This document shows, piece by piece, positions 1-9,958 of a DNA stretch of 64,000 bases. The notes beneath the pieces are model-generated. The model had not been told where the DNA came from, did not search any database, and worked only from the letters and a program-made list of their open reading frames with translations. How positions within the stretch are numbered: the stretch's first letter is position 1; each line of letters starts with the position of its first letter. Made by a program: the position numbers and the translations under genes. Source of the stretch: Cenococcum geophilum 1.58 (taxonomy: Eukaryota; Ascomycota; Dothideomycetes; Gloniales; Gloniaceae); contig KV748176.1 in assembly GCA_001692895.1 (NCBI GenBank), positions 6,105,092 to 6,169,091 of the forward strand, given 5' to 3'.

Positions 1-298
1 CACTAGTACTGCGCCGCCTGCTGCCTACCACCTAGGCAACAGGAAGAATCTTCGAGACGGCTTATCGCTTTTGTAAGCCTTAGCCTTCGAGGCAATCGCA
101 GCTAAAAACAGTGGCTGAACAGTTTAAAAACGTATGTAATCAACTAATAGTTGAGGTAATGATAGGGGTTGACCTGAGGACTTTATCCATATATCCGAAT
201 AGCCGGTAGATGTAATGGTGTTATTTAAGTACCGTATACAGTAGAATTAACCTAGCCATGCCAGTGACTCATTCATAACCACTTTCAAAAGATGATCT
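1..298. other. Intergenic sequence, nothing recognised
   Basis: This is the flank beyond the 3' end of the FAD oxidoreductase gene. I see no ORF, RNA gene or repeat in it. It probably holds that gene's 3' untranslated region. Confidence 0.5.
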
Positions 299-2058
299 CT
301 ATAGACCGGGCACATCCTTTGTTGGAGGTCTTCCGAATTTGAAATAGCCTGGCTGTAGCTCCTGGAAAACTCTCGCAGGGTCATACTTAGTAGCCACTTT
401 CACTAGACGGCCATAATTTTCTTCCCCATAACTGCGAAGCACATCCTGATACTGACTTGCATAATTCATATAGATGTACTCATTATACACGCCCCACTCT
501 TTGGCCTTCGCGACCACCTTCTCCATCACTCTTGCGGTGGTGCCAATGATTGCCTCATCATCCTCCTCGTTCATCCACATAGTGGCGAAGATGAGGTTCA
601 TATAAGGGCCTTCCTCAACAGTGACCGGTAAGGGATTACCACCGTTCTTGGTCATGCGGGATAATGCGGTCTTCGTCATGACTTGTAGTACCGGCGCAGG
701 TAAATATCCTAGAGTATCTTTGACTGGTTCAATCTCCTCAAGAAACGTTTCTACCATGAAGTTGGCCAATTTTGCATCCAGTTTGAAGGTATGGGTCCAA
801 TACATCTCCCGCATATGTTTCGGAGCGGTGGCATTGATCTCGACGGTTACGTCCGAGAGACTTCGGACTTTAGTGGAATCGGCGAGAGAGGGAATTGCCT
901 TGAATTCATCAAAGATAGGTGGGTCGACGATAGGTTGGTGATACACTAGACTTGTGCTGACCAAGAAATCTCCTTGATAATGAACAAAGGCGACCCAGGT
1001 TGCCGCAAGGTCGTCTGGGTTGTTTCCAAAATTGACGAAGGCGTTGATGAGAGCTTGGCTGTGGTTTTTTAGGTCATATGTCCGACTGCCGGCCCATAAG
1101 TCTCCTTGCGGATACGTCTCCATGTCAAAACGTGTCACGATACCGAAATTATTACCACCGCCTCGGAGTGCCCAGTAAAGATCCGGATAGGAAGTATAAT
1201 TGACATTGAGAATCTCACCACTAGCGATGACAACCTGATAGGCCTTTAGGGGACAGGTCAAGGAAACCATTAGGCTGCATTACATACCTCGTAGTTGACG
1301 ACATTATCACAACCCCAGCCATACGCGCCGGAGAAAAACGATATACCGCCTGCCTCAGAGTTAGCCAGTAAGACTAGTCTAAACACGGCAGTGATCTCGC
1401 CTCCAAGGGTTAGTCCTCCGACGCCAATATCCGCAACGCGCCCACCAACTACAGTTAAGCCTAACTTCTCCAAAGCAGAGTAAACATTGTACCAAATATT
1501 TCCTGGGCCTATTTTCGCTATTTTCTGGTCTGGCGTGAGCTCAATGGCATTCATTGAAGACAAGTCGATCGTGATACCACCATCAAGATTAGAGGCGCCA
1601 GCAAAAGCAGCGTGGCCCCCGCTCTTTACTGCGAACGGGCACTTTGACCAACGTGATAAGAGTACAACCGCAGATATATCAGAAGAAGTCTTGGGCTGGA
1701 AAATGCAAGAAGGTTTCGCCGCGCTTTGCTGCTGCGACCAGAACTGATTGGTCCAAAGCTCATGTTCTGGCGAACCTTGATGGGTGATTTGGCCTTCGAA
1801 TACGGAAGAGAGCTTTGAACACTGTAAAAAGGTCAGAAGTAATTAATATAGTAAGATATATTGGAGACTCACTGCTGAGGTGCAGGTGTTGTTATTGCTA
1901 AGCAATTGCTGCTGATCATCTAAGTAGCCCTCGAAATTGATACCTCGTTCCACAAGAGCTTGTTGGGGGTCAAATCCGGCGGGTTCGGTGTATTCGGCCC
2001 TAATACAGCCGCTTAGGCTAAGTAGTGCCGTAGCACCCAAGCTTAATTGACACCACAT
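299..2058 (-). CDS. Secreted FAD-linked oxidoreductase (berberine-bridge-like)
   Basis: Four exons (2058-1873, 1821-1401, 1349-1288, 1243-299) give a 537-residue protein, the usual length for fungal FAD_binding_4/BBE oxidases. It begins with a hydrophobic signal peptide (MWCQLSLGATALLSLSGCIRA). The PCMH-type FAD domain carries SGGH with His132, the residue these enzymes use to bind FAD covalently, followed by GGRVADIGVGGLTLGGGISF. The C-terminus has the BBE-type NYASQYQD and RLVKVATKYDPARVF motifs. Family members oxidise alcohols, sugars or alkaloid-like substrates with oxygen, usually outside the cell; the substrate here cannot be told. Introns are 51, 51 and 44 nt; the middle one is GC-AG. 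There is no biosynthetic cluster around it. The family call is secure; substrate and role are not. Confidence 0.9.
1350..1400 (-). other. GC-AG intron in the FAD oxidoreductase gene
   Basis: The donor reads GGAG/GCGAGA and the acceptor GGCAG, with a GGCTAAC branch site near the 3' end. Removing these 51 nt restores the family motif GLTLGGGISFF. The length is a multiple of three and the intron has no stop, so unspliced RNA would encode a 17-residue insertion. No GT donor in the interval restores the motif. Confidence 0.8.
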
Positions 2059-2338
2059 GATTAGAATTGGTGATTAAACAGAGCTGCAAAAAGTAGCCAA
2101 AGGCAAGGTGAATGCATCTTCAAGTAGCATGAAAATGGCCCCCGAGATACGTGTTACCTTGGCGTTTTACGGTGAGCATGCAGGAGACGTTGCTGACGCT
2201 AACTTCTTCTAACTAGTGAGACAAGCTTACCCGCTGATTGAGCCGCTACCATTGGCCCATTGGGCCAGCCGTGCGCCCATGTATTTACCCTATACGGCAA
2301 GATTACTCATCTGCTCGCTAAGCGGCCGGTACAAGGGG
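2059..2338. other. Upstream region of the FAD oxidoreductase, nothing recognised
   Basis: This is the presumed promoter of the minus-strand gene ending at 2058. A short plus-strand ORF here has no recognisable features and I do not count it as a gene. Confidence 0.4.
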
Positions 2339-2467
2339 GTAACACAAACGGGTCAGACGGCCCTCCCTGCGTGTGCTAGCAGAATAATACAGCCCAACCA
2401 TTTTGCAAAGGTTCGCTTATTTTGATAACATACTAGCAGGGAGGGCCGTCTGACCCGTTCATGTTAC
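2339..2467. repeat. Hairpin-type inverted repeat element (129 bp)
   Basis: A perfect 23-bp inverted repeat (2348-2370 and 2436-2458) extends outward with a few mismatches to GTAAC/GTTAC ends. The 65 bp between the arms have no ORF. The structure fits a small MITE or a snap-back insertion. No clear target-site duplication is seen. Its right end abuts the pogo-like element. Confidence 0.6.
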
Positions 2468-2801
2468 AGTAAAATCTCTTTAGTACGATACCGTTTGTTC
2501 GGCCGAGCGTATCGTAATACCAATGGTATTGTTATATCAAGAGTCACGTGTTGGGTGAATAAGTAGGAAAAAAAGGAGCTTAATACCCAAAAAGGCTTAG
2601 GATGTCTACCTCGCGGGCTAAATAGGGCCCTCTCCCATACAAATTCTCTACCGGTTATACCGATATTGGTGGTAGGTGCTTAACGATATTGCCAAAAGTC
2701 AGATTATCGTAATATTACACCAAAAAAGGCTTGATTAAGGGTAGATCGTAATGTAGAGGTTATCGTATATATACGAATTCGTACCCCATATCGTATTACT
2801 G
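2467..2801. mobile_element. Probable pogo-like MITE remnant
   Basis: The left end CAGTAAAATCTCTTTAGTAC resembles pogo/Tigger-type terminal repeats. The right end reads ATACGATATCG-like sequence ending in CTG, and TA dinucleotides (2465-2466, 2802-2803) flank both ends, as expected for Tc1/mariner-pogo insertion. Several internal stretches repeat the motif TATCGTA. There is no coding potential. The right terminal repeat is only partly conserved, so the assignment is tentative. Confidence 0.4.
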
Positions 2802-2963
2802 TACCCTCGTACAATGCCAAGACATTGGTCTGTGCATACGGAGGTACAGCGGTTAAGTTTTGTAATAGCACTAGCAGGGGCATGCCTCACTTAACCTAAT
2901 CGGGTAGTAGGCCTCACAACATCAAAAACACGACTTCAAAACCACTTCCGTAGAGTATTCTAT

Positions 2964-3233
2964 CTAATACTTTGTAAATCGCCCTTCCGCATTAATTACA
3001 GCTTGACAGCGCGCCGGTATACTACTAATTAGCTCTTCAAACTCGTGCCTTCTAACCTTCTCCCATGCATCCTTTACTGCAACCCTTAAAGCGTTATAAT
3101 TTATTACTTCCGGGTAGTTATCTTGTAGATAATTCTTTGTAATAAGACTTACAGGAGAAACCTCTTGGCAGGAATCTGACCAATTAAACAACTTCGACCG
3201 CCGGTCGAAGTTTCTTGAAATCTCTTTAACCAC
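2964..3233 (-). pseudogene. Tc1/mariner transposase C-terminal fragment
   Basis: The minus-strand frame ends with NYLQDNYPEVINYNAL, VKDAWEKVRRHEFEELI and PARCQAVINAEGRFTKY. This is the C-terminal signature of DDE_3 (Tc1/mariner) transposases. The DNA-binding domain and the catalytic DDE core are absent. Its upstream end runs into the palindrome module at 3190-3212 and then a piggyBac-like fragment, so it is a chimeric relic and not a working gene. Confidence 0.7.
3190..3212. repeat. Palindrome of the shared 50-bp module, copy 1
   Basis: An 11-nt arm AACTTCGACCG is followed by one base and its exact complement. About 20 bp on the GAATCTGAC side and some sequence on the other side match copies at 34,475-34,526 and 59,219-59,276. 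This copy lies exactly where two transposase fragments meet. Confidence 0.75.
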
Positions 3234-3275
3234 CTATATAGAAAATAAGCAATATACAAGCTTTAGCTCAGCGAC

Positions 3276-3584
3276 CTACCAAATCAACAATTCCTTTTCC
3301 TTATCTAGTAGATAAAGCTCCGCGTGCTCGTTCGTCCACTCTATAAGCTTATCTATAATCTTATCCATAAAGAATAGACTAAATAGCCCAAAAGGACCGT
3401 GTAGATCAACGTTAGAAGGAAGATCTAATAAGCTATAGTTGCTCCAATCGTTAATATAGAGATGCTTAAATGTGGGTAGAGGCTATGGCTTAGGGGGAGG
3501 CTTTTTGGCGGTCTTATTTGGGGGTATATTGTATTGAGTCTTTGGAACAAGGTCTGCATCAATTCTAGCACGATTAGAAGGCAT
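3276..3584 (-). pseudogene. piggyBac-like transposase N-terminal fragment
   Basis: From the ATG at 3584 the frame carries DWSNYSLLDLPSNVDLHGP, GLFSLFFMDKIIDKLIEWT and NEHAELY. This matches the start of the DDE_Tnp_1_7 (PGBD) domain, in which a 'lF.lFFtdeiid.lve.TN.ya' pattern is typical. There is one in-frame stop at about residue 34 and the reading ends after about 100 residues, so the catalytic core is missing. It is a broken DNA-transposon gene. Confidence 0.55.
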
Positions 3585-3941
3585 AGTGGTGGTGTAATTG
3601 ATGATTGGATTCTATGTAGATACACGCGTTGTTTTGATCCTGATGTTCGTGCACGGACCTACCTTAATTCGGTCCTGACGGTTAAGGGATAGAAGAGACA
3701 CGCTTACCTGAAGAGCTTTGCTTATACAACCAGCTGAATGTATAGCGGGCACCTTAATTACAATGTTATATAGATTAGAAAACGAATGATAATAAGACGA
3801 CGTTATCTACGAACCCGCCAATTGCCGAAGTGAAGTGCAATGGTCCAAACAGGTCTGGTTAGTTGGATGATCCAGTCCAAGTGTTTTCTGATAACCAGCA
3901 TATACCTTATAATAGAGCGGTAAGGCGTCTTTATAGCGCTT
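3585..3941. other. Intergenic sequence, nothing recognised
   Basis: No ORF with family features, no RNA gene and no clear repeat is seen. It separates the transposase relics from the TPR fragment. Confidence 0.35.
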
Positions 3942-4075
3942 CTACTGGTGTAGTAAGCACGCAAGGCAATAGATGCTCGTCAGCGTGTCGGGGTGCTCTT
4001 TCCCCAGCCCCTTCTCATATCCCTCCAGCGCTCGCCGGTTCATCTCCTCTGCCGCTTCGTACTTTCCTGAGTTGT
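3942..4075 (-). pseudogene. TPR (kinesin-light-chain-like) repeat fragment
   Basis: The frame reads GKYEAAEEMNRRALEGYEKG followed by LGKEHPDTLTSIYCLACLLHQ and a stop. That is one TPR_12 unit of the kind repeated many times in fungal NLR-like (NB-ARC or NACHT-TPR) proteins. Only one and a half repeats remain, and no effector or nucleotide-binding domain is nearby. It lies directly downstream of the Zn2Cys6 gene, in the frame next to that gene's presumed lost C-terminus. It is a debris fragment. Confidence 0.65.
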
Positions 4076-4286
4076 CCGAAGACCCTTGCGGATCATCTCC
4101 TCCTCGAGCCGGCGGACATTGCTGGCGACGCTGGGGTTCGCGGCCCAGGTGGACAGCATAGCGTGGCCTTTCAGGATGGCAGCAGGTGTGCCCGGATTTT
4201 GGACGGGTTCGAGGGCGGGAGCGCGGTAAATAGTAACCAACAGCATCGTGGAGCACCACATGCTATCGACAGAAGATAATGTCAGT

Positions 4287-6264
4287 CTAGGGGTCAGGAG
4301 GAGTAGGACTGAAGAGGGCCATATATGACGGAGTGAGAACATTGTAAGACGAGGGGCCAGAAAAAATGAGTACTTGCCCAACTAGATTTGCAAGTAACAA
4401 GGGGTGTCGCTCTTGCACTAGACTTTCCGATGAAAGAATATGAGCGATGCTATAATGAATGACCTCGCTTGAGAACGCTAAGAGATCAGCGTGCTGCTTT
4501 CCATCATCCGGTCCCTTAGTGACTATGTGAACGACAGCGGGCCAACCAATAACCCAATGCAGGGCAAAGTATTGCGAGCGCAGAAAAGCCTTTTGGGGAT
4601 CCAATATCATAGCCGTGTCCTTTGGGAATTTAATGTTGGGCGGCAGGCTGTTGTACCACGTTGACATCTGCTCTCGTAGCACTTCTATAACCTTAGGCTC
4701 ATACACAACATGCGGCGTCTTCCAAACGTTTTCAAGAGCATATGTGTAGAGGCGCCGCATAGAGATCGCGGCGAGGAACCATAACATGCTTGGCTCATCG
4801 TAATAGCTGGACGGGAGGGGGACAACCTCGTGAACTTGAAGCAGCGGCGTCGTTCCGTAATCGACGTAATTTTTCAGCTCGTACTCAATAATGAAGCAAG
4901 CCCAATAAGCGCGGTGGCAGCACTCGCGCAGTTGAGCATCGGAGTTGAGATGATTCCGAAACGCGAAAAGGGTGAGGACGGACTTCGACGCTAGGGAGAT
5001 GGCGTGGGAGGCTTGGAGTGGGCGGAGGCAGAGAAGTAGATAGAGTCTGGGAAGTATTAGCATTTGTCGCAGAGGAGCAGCACGCTGGATGACAGGTCGC
5101 TGCATACGATATCAGGACGTGGCATTGTGTCTCAAGAAGTGAGTAGCCAAGTGTTGCGTCCATGGTCCTGGAGGCAGCCAGAAAATAGTTAAGGCCGGGG
5201 AACTCGTACGGGTCGTCACTTGTAAGGTCATCTGCCTTTGACAAATCTCCGAGACTGAGCATTAAAAGGATTAGACACGTCTCAGGATCAGACTGATCAA
5301 ATAGGTCAGTACATGACTTCGCTACAAGTTTGGAAAACGATTCCTGGTCGAATATGGGGAACCACGTAAGCACGTTCCTGGCGAATGCTTGTAGCAGCCT
5401 CGCGCATAACCGAGGAGAGAGATCTAAATTGCCCGGATTACCAGCTTGATAGAGACGCTTGCCTTGCGCGATCTCACGCACAAGGAAAGCTTCACTCTCA
5501 TCAAACTGAAACGGTTCAAGGAGGGGAGAAATCTCATGTCCCTCCAGTCGAGCGAAGGCCGCAAGGTTCAGCCCTATGCGATCATACCCGAGAGGACCGG
5601 TTGGCGCCGGGCCAGACGGTGGGATTGTTTCAGGATGTTGCGGCGTGGGTCCGGGGGTGGGGGAAGTCACGTGTTTGAAGGACGCAGCTGCAGGGTTGGA
5701 ATTGAGACTCTGGTCTAGCTTAGCCTCAAGTCGATCCAGTCGGGCATCCAGTTTATTCAGAAAAAGTCCGGCCGCGTCTTGCTCTGGCCTAGGCGTGGTT
5801 AGCCCTGTACAGGGTAACGGCACTGTAGAACAAACATATGAAGCATCACGATCGTGGCGGCCAAAGCCAAATGAACGGCAGTGAACCTCAGCCGACAGAG
5901 AGAACGACTGGTTTACAGAGCGTGATACTCACCTACAATTGCGAGCAGTGGCATAAGAGCACGCTACGCCAAGCTTGGTGCAGGACCCACAGCCCGGCTT
6001 TCCGGCGTCGCACCGAACCTTTCGCACGCGGCAGACTTCGCAGGCCACGGAAGTGCGTTTGCGAGGATAGTCGTAGGGGTCAGAGATGTACCTAACAGGG
6101 CTCTTCCGATCAGGCGGGTATCCGTTAAGTTCTGGCCGCTTGGCGGCTGGCGATAAGGACTTGTTGTCTTGCATCACGCCGGCTGGTTGGGCTTGCATGG
6201 CAAATGGTGGTGAGTTGCGAAAACCAAGTGCTCGGTCGGGGTATATGAAGGCTTCCAGGCGCAT
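4287..6264 (-). CDS. Zn2Cys6 fungal-specific transcription factor
   Basis: Exons 6264-5933, 5788-5108 and 5046-4287 give 590 residues. Residues 75-102 form the zinc cluster CEVCRVRKVRCDAGKPGC then GSC and C, preceded by basic RKRTS. This class of nuclear protein binds CGG-type half-sites. A short heptad-like stretch (LDARLDRLEAKLDQSL) follows and could be the dimerisation helix. The rest is the fungal transcription-factor middle homology region (LLETQCHVL, YWACFIIEYEL, YDEPSMLWFLAAISMRRL). The second ATG (residue 23) is an equally good start. Intron 1 (5789-5932) has a GTGAGT donor and a CTAAC branch; intron 2 is 5047-5107. Target genes are unknown. The C-terminus looks foreshortened: a frame just downstream (4381-4075) still reads like the missing tail (NPSVASNVRRLEEEMIRKGL), so the 3' end may be damaged. 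Confidence 0.8.
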
Positions 6265-7529
6265 GCAAGGGTCGAGCGGCCCATCACTAATGTCTCGCAG
6301 TCTCAGAACAGTGATGCTGCAAAAGGCAAATCACAGAGGCGCGACGGCATGGTTTCTTCCAAAGCCACGGGCCGCACATTGCGCGAAGAGTGGTTTATGC
6401 GGGGAGGTGCGGAAACGCCGCCACAATGCGTCAGGCTGTGGTGGTCATCTTCCCCAACACTTCAGCCAGCATTCATCAACCTGTCCAAGGGCTAGTTTAG
6501 ATGTAAACAAAACTTAATGAAAGCTATGCGGAGTTTCTGCAAAGCTCTGAAAGCAAACACAGACGGAGAAACCAACTTCGGTGGATTCTCAGCGGGCATT
6601 CTCCGCCTGTGGTAGCGTCTTCTCTTGCAGGAGCGTGAGAGTTTATTTGTATGCGCATGGCTGGTTCGGAAGTGTTTGCTACAGTCCCGGTCGAATCAAG
6701 ACAAGCCTTCCATGCAAAGCCCCTCGGCTGCCCCGTGCTTCCCCACAAATCGGCATGCGATGCCCTGTTTCGGCCGTCATTAGCAGCTTGCTTTCCACAG
6801 AAACGGATCTTCGTATCCCTTAACCCGTTGCTTCTGGCACTACGTTATCGATAGGGATCCAGCCAATAAGAGGCTCTCGTTCGATCCTTTGTGTGGGAAC
6901 TGTACATCTCATGCAGGTGTTCATGCACGAGCCAGCTTGGTGTTGCGCCTCAACGGGTTAAGGGATAGCCAGTTTTGCTCTTGCCTGTACCCGCCACCAG
7001 ATCTTTACAAGTAAGCTCTTCGTCATCCGCTCCCTAGGTATGCGAAAGAACACCAAAACTTCATATATGGATAGAGGTCAGCCAGGTTCTTGGAATGAGC
7101 TTGACATGCTCGAAGTTGGCAATGTATGAGTCCTCGATATTCGTCTCCGGACTGACAATAGTTTGGCTAATTTATCCATGCAGGGCGGCATGACGAATAC
7201 CGAGCATACGGTTTGGATTTTATATAGCTTTATGCGGGGTACAACGGCCCCCTTGAGCAAGAATTGATGATTGGGGTTTAGAATGATCAAACCGGAACAT
7301 AGAGGTTGAAAGAAAGGTATTTATTGCAAGGATATGAACAGCCCCTGAGCCCTTTATCCCGTTCTTTAATTTCTAGAGTCTACCTAGTGCCTTTTGTGCT
7401 CTCCAATCTGATTTTATGTATGGAGAGAGGAAGGTTGGTCTCTCGATTATGCCCCTATGTGGAAAATTCTAAGACCACGAGATGCTGAACATTTTGATTA
7501 GCATTGCATATATTATTCAAAGGTGGAAC
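6265..7529. other. Intergenic region, promoter side of the Zn2Cys6 gene
   Basis: This 1.27-kb stretch lies upstream of the transcription factor and downstream of the ZIP transporter. Several ORFs of 60-140 codons occur but none shows family features. The only structure I see is the inverted repeat listed separately. Confidence 0.4.
6814..6967. repeat. 17-bp inverted repeat 120 bp apart
   Basis: TATCCCTTAACCCGTTG at 6814-6830 is perfectly complementary to 6951-6967. The enclosed 120 bp show no ORF. It may be the ends of a small MITE. Confidence 0.5.
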
Positions 7530-9001
7530 CTACGCTAGCATAATTCCTGCCCCCACACACATCGCCGAAAACTGCGTTAGAGTTTTCTTCAATTCTTTCC
7601 CTCTCTCTGGGCCTGTCTCCAGCAGTTCCGGTATCACGGCCACGGTACCAACATACAAAAATGTCCCTGCAGTGAATGGCAGCAGCATATCACCCCACTG
7701 GAGACTAGTGCCGAAGAGTCCAGGACCTTGCACAGTGTTGGAATTGCTTGATCCTCCGAACTCTTGAACTGCGATACCGATCAGTGTGCCGAGAAGGGCA
7801 CCGATAGCCGTGATGAATTGAGCGCCCATAGCCGCACGCTTAGAGAACCCGGATTGGATTAGAAGGGCAAAATCGCCAACTTCATGAGGAATCTCGTGGA
7901 AGAAAACTGCGACAGTTGTCGTTGCGCCGATCGTGGGACTTGCGTAGAATGAAGAAGACAAGGCCAATCCGTCCGTAATATTATGGGTAAAGTCAGCGAT
8001 TAGGTTTAGGTAACCACCAAGCTTTACACTAGCATTTATTTCTTTTTCGGGAATTGGAGAAAGAGTTCCATTTTCAGAGGTACCTTTTCTTGAACGGACG
8101 GAATCTAAGGATTTGTCTAAGCTGTTTTGTTAGTAGTGCATTCAATAAAATAGAAGGCCCGCTGCCTCTGGTGGAAAACTTCAGCGCAATAAAGAAATCG
8201 CGTTTATACCTTTAATGTCAAGCCCGCTAGCTTCAGCACCCGTAGAAGTATTCTCCGCAAGCTCAGCCTTTCCGTGGGATTGTCCATGTCCATGTCCATG
8301 TCCATGATCATGGATATCTTCTCCACCTGTAGCAATCCGTAATCCTTTATCCATTGCCACGAAAGTTACAAATCCGACCATTATAGCCACACCCAAAAGC
8401 AAGTTCTTATTAGGCTCAACCATCACAAAGCGCACATGCTCCGGCTCATCCCCTCCTAGGAATATCTCAGGGAGGAGGTGGAAAAGAGTATCTCCAAGCA
8501 ACCCACCCACTGCAAATGCGACCATTACACTCAACGAGGAGGGGTCAATTTTTGGAGGGCAAAACATCAAAAGGAAATTGGGCGGGCCGGAGATGTAGAG
8601 TGTTGCGAGAAGAGCATTGATGGCTGGGCTACCTGGGAAGAGAATAGCAAATATTCTAGAAGTTAGGCTCGAGGTCGTTGGGCTTGTTGCGAGCTTATGC
8701 TTGTTTAAAAGATGGCATTCCTATCGTGAAGTGTAAGCTTGGAGGAACGGGGTATTTAGCATGCGACATCCTATGGATGGTCAGGGTATCAAGGATATAT
8801 CAAAGAGTACCTTAATGGCATTGGTAGAGCACTACTAATAAGCAAAAAGATAATAAATTGTACCTGAAGTTTGCCCTCTATCTCTCCAGGCGTAGGCTCC
8901 CCCGTTGATGCACAGCCTTCCTTCGGGACACTGGCAGCAACCTGATAAAAGAATACAGCAGCAAAAACTGCCCAGAGAAACAACGATCTCCTGGATGCCA
9001 T
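7530..9001 (-). CDS. ZIP family zinc transporter (YKE4/SLC39A7-like)
   Basis: Exons 9001-8864, 8720-8210 and 8116-7530 encode 411 residues. Features in order are a signal-type N-terminus (MASRRSLFLWAVFAAVFFYQVAAS), membrane segments around VMVAFAVGGLLGDTLFHLLPE and LLLGVAIMVGFVTFVAMD, a histidine-rich cytosolic loop (HDHGHGHGHGQSHG, about residues 183-196), then HNITDG (261-266) and HEIPHEVGD (290-298). Those last two motifs are the metal-binding signature of the LIV-1/KE4 branch, which moves zinc from the secretory pathway to the cytosol, so an ER or Golgi location is likely. Introns are 8721-8863 and 8117-8209. An upstream in-frame ATG at 9037 is possible, but the start chosen gives a clean signal sequence. 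The gene diverges from NOP16, 188 bp away. Confidence 0.9.
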
Positions 9002-9189
9002 TGTTGCGACTATATACGAATATATGAGACGGCACACGCGTAATCCTCAGAGGTTAAAGAAGTCGTTCAATTAAGTTGGCGTAGGGCTGAGGAAGCGAAG
9101 ATGCCAAGATTTCGTGTTGCAAACTTTCCAAATAACTTAAACTATTTTCCTCCCATCAACGTCTTGATTCTCGAGCGATACCACTAANC

Positions 9190-9958
9190 ATGGGCCGCGA
9201 ACTTCAGAAGAAGAAGAATCGCTCTTCAATTGCAAAAGTACAGCGTAAGCCTAAGTCGAAGAAGAAGATACTCAACAATCCTATTATCGCCGCAAATTGG
9301 TCCGTCTTCAACCCCTTCACCAGCGCATTTCTACCAACACTAAATATTTCAGCTAACCACTGTGTCACTAAACAGGAACCAAACAGAGACACTGTCTCAG
9401 AACTACCGTCGTCTTGGCCTATCCGCGAAGCTCAATCATGCAACTGGCGGCACTGAAAAGACGGCACTCACCCCCACCACTCCCACTTCCGAACCCACCA
9501 ATACCTCTACCAATATCTCAGACAAATTCCACATACCCTCTGCCGCACCAAAAACCTTTACTCCACTAGACGCGCGTGTTGAAAGAGATCCTATCACTGG
9601 CAAAATCCTCCGCGTCCTTGACGTTCCCAACGCTTCAAAGAAACCTAATCCGCTCAATGATCCATTGAACGACCTTGAAGACTCTGATCCAGAAGAATGG
9701 ACTGGCTTTGCGAATGTACCCGCCGGAACTCCTGCTACAACAGTTGTACAACAGCTAGAAGCGCAGGCATTATCCGGTGTAAGAAAGGCTCCACGAAAGC
9801 AGAGTGCGAGGGAGCAAGAATGGATACAGAGGCTTGTTGAGAAGTATGGAGATAATTATGGAGCCATGTTTCGGGATCGAAAGCTAAATCCAATGCAACA
9901 AAGTGAAGGAGATATCAAGAGCAGAGTAAAGAGGTGGAAAGAGAATCATGCTGCATAG
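9190..9958 (+). CDS. NOP16: Nucleolar protein 16 (60S ribosome biogenesis)
   Basis: Exons 9190-9299 and 9376-9958 give 230 residues. The basic N-terminus MGRELQKKKNRSSIAKVQRK with KPKSKKKILNNPIIAANW, the following TLSQNYRRLGLSAKLN and the C-terminal EREQEWIQRL-like and GDNYGAMFRDRKLNPMQQ motifs are the diagnostic NOP16 signature. NOP16 acts in the nucleolus in pre-60S particle assembly. The 76-nt intron splits the conserved Trp codon and has a GCTAACC branch site. The region upstream is a short promoter shared with the divergent ZIP gene. One base (9188) two positions before the ATG is undetermined. Length and ends match the family. Confidence 0.95.

Noticed and set aside
621-941. 106-codon ORF on the plus strand inside the FAD oxidoreductase
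   Set aside because: It is antisense to a well-supported conserved exon and has no features of its own.
3425-3625. 66-codon minus-strand ORF
   Set aside because: The frame beside it carries the piggyBac-like signature, so this one is an out-of-frame shadow.
299-6264. Secondary-metabolite cluster (FAD oxidase plus Zn2Cys6 regulator)
   Set aside because: No polyketide, peptide or terpene synthase, no cytochrome P450 and no transporter lie between or beside them. The two are separated by transposon debris.
6086-6517. 143-codon plus-strand ORF
   Set aside because: It overlaps the zinc-cluster exon in antisense and shows no domain or start context.
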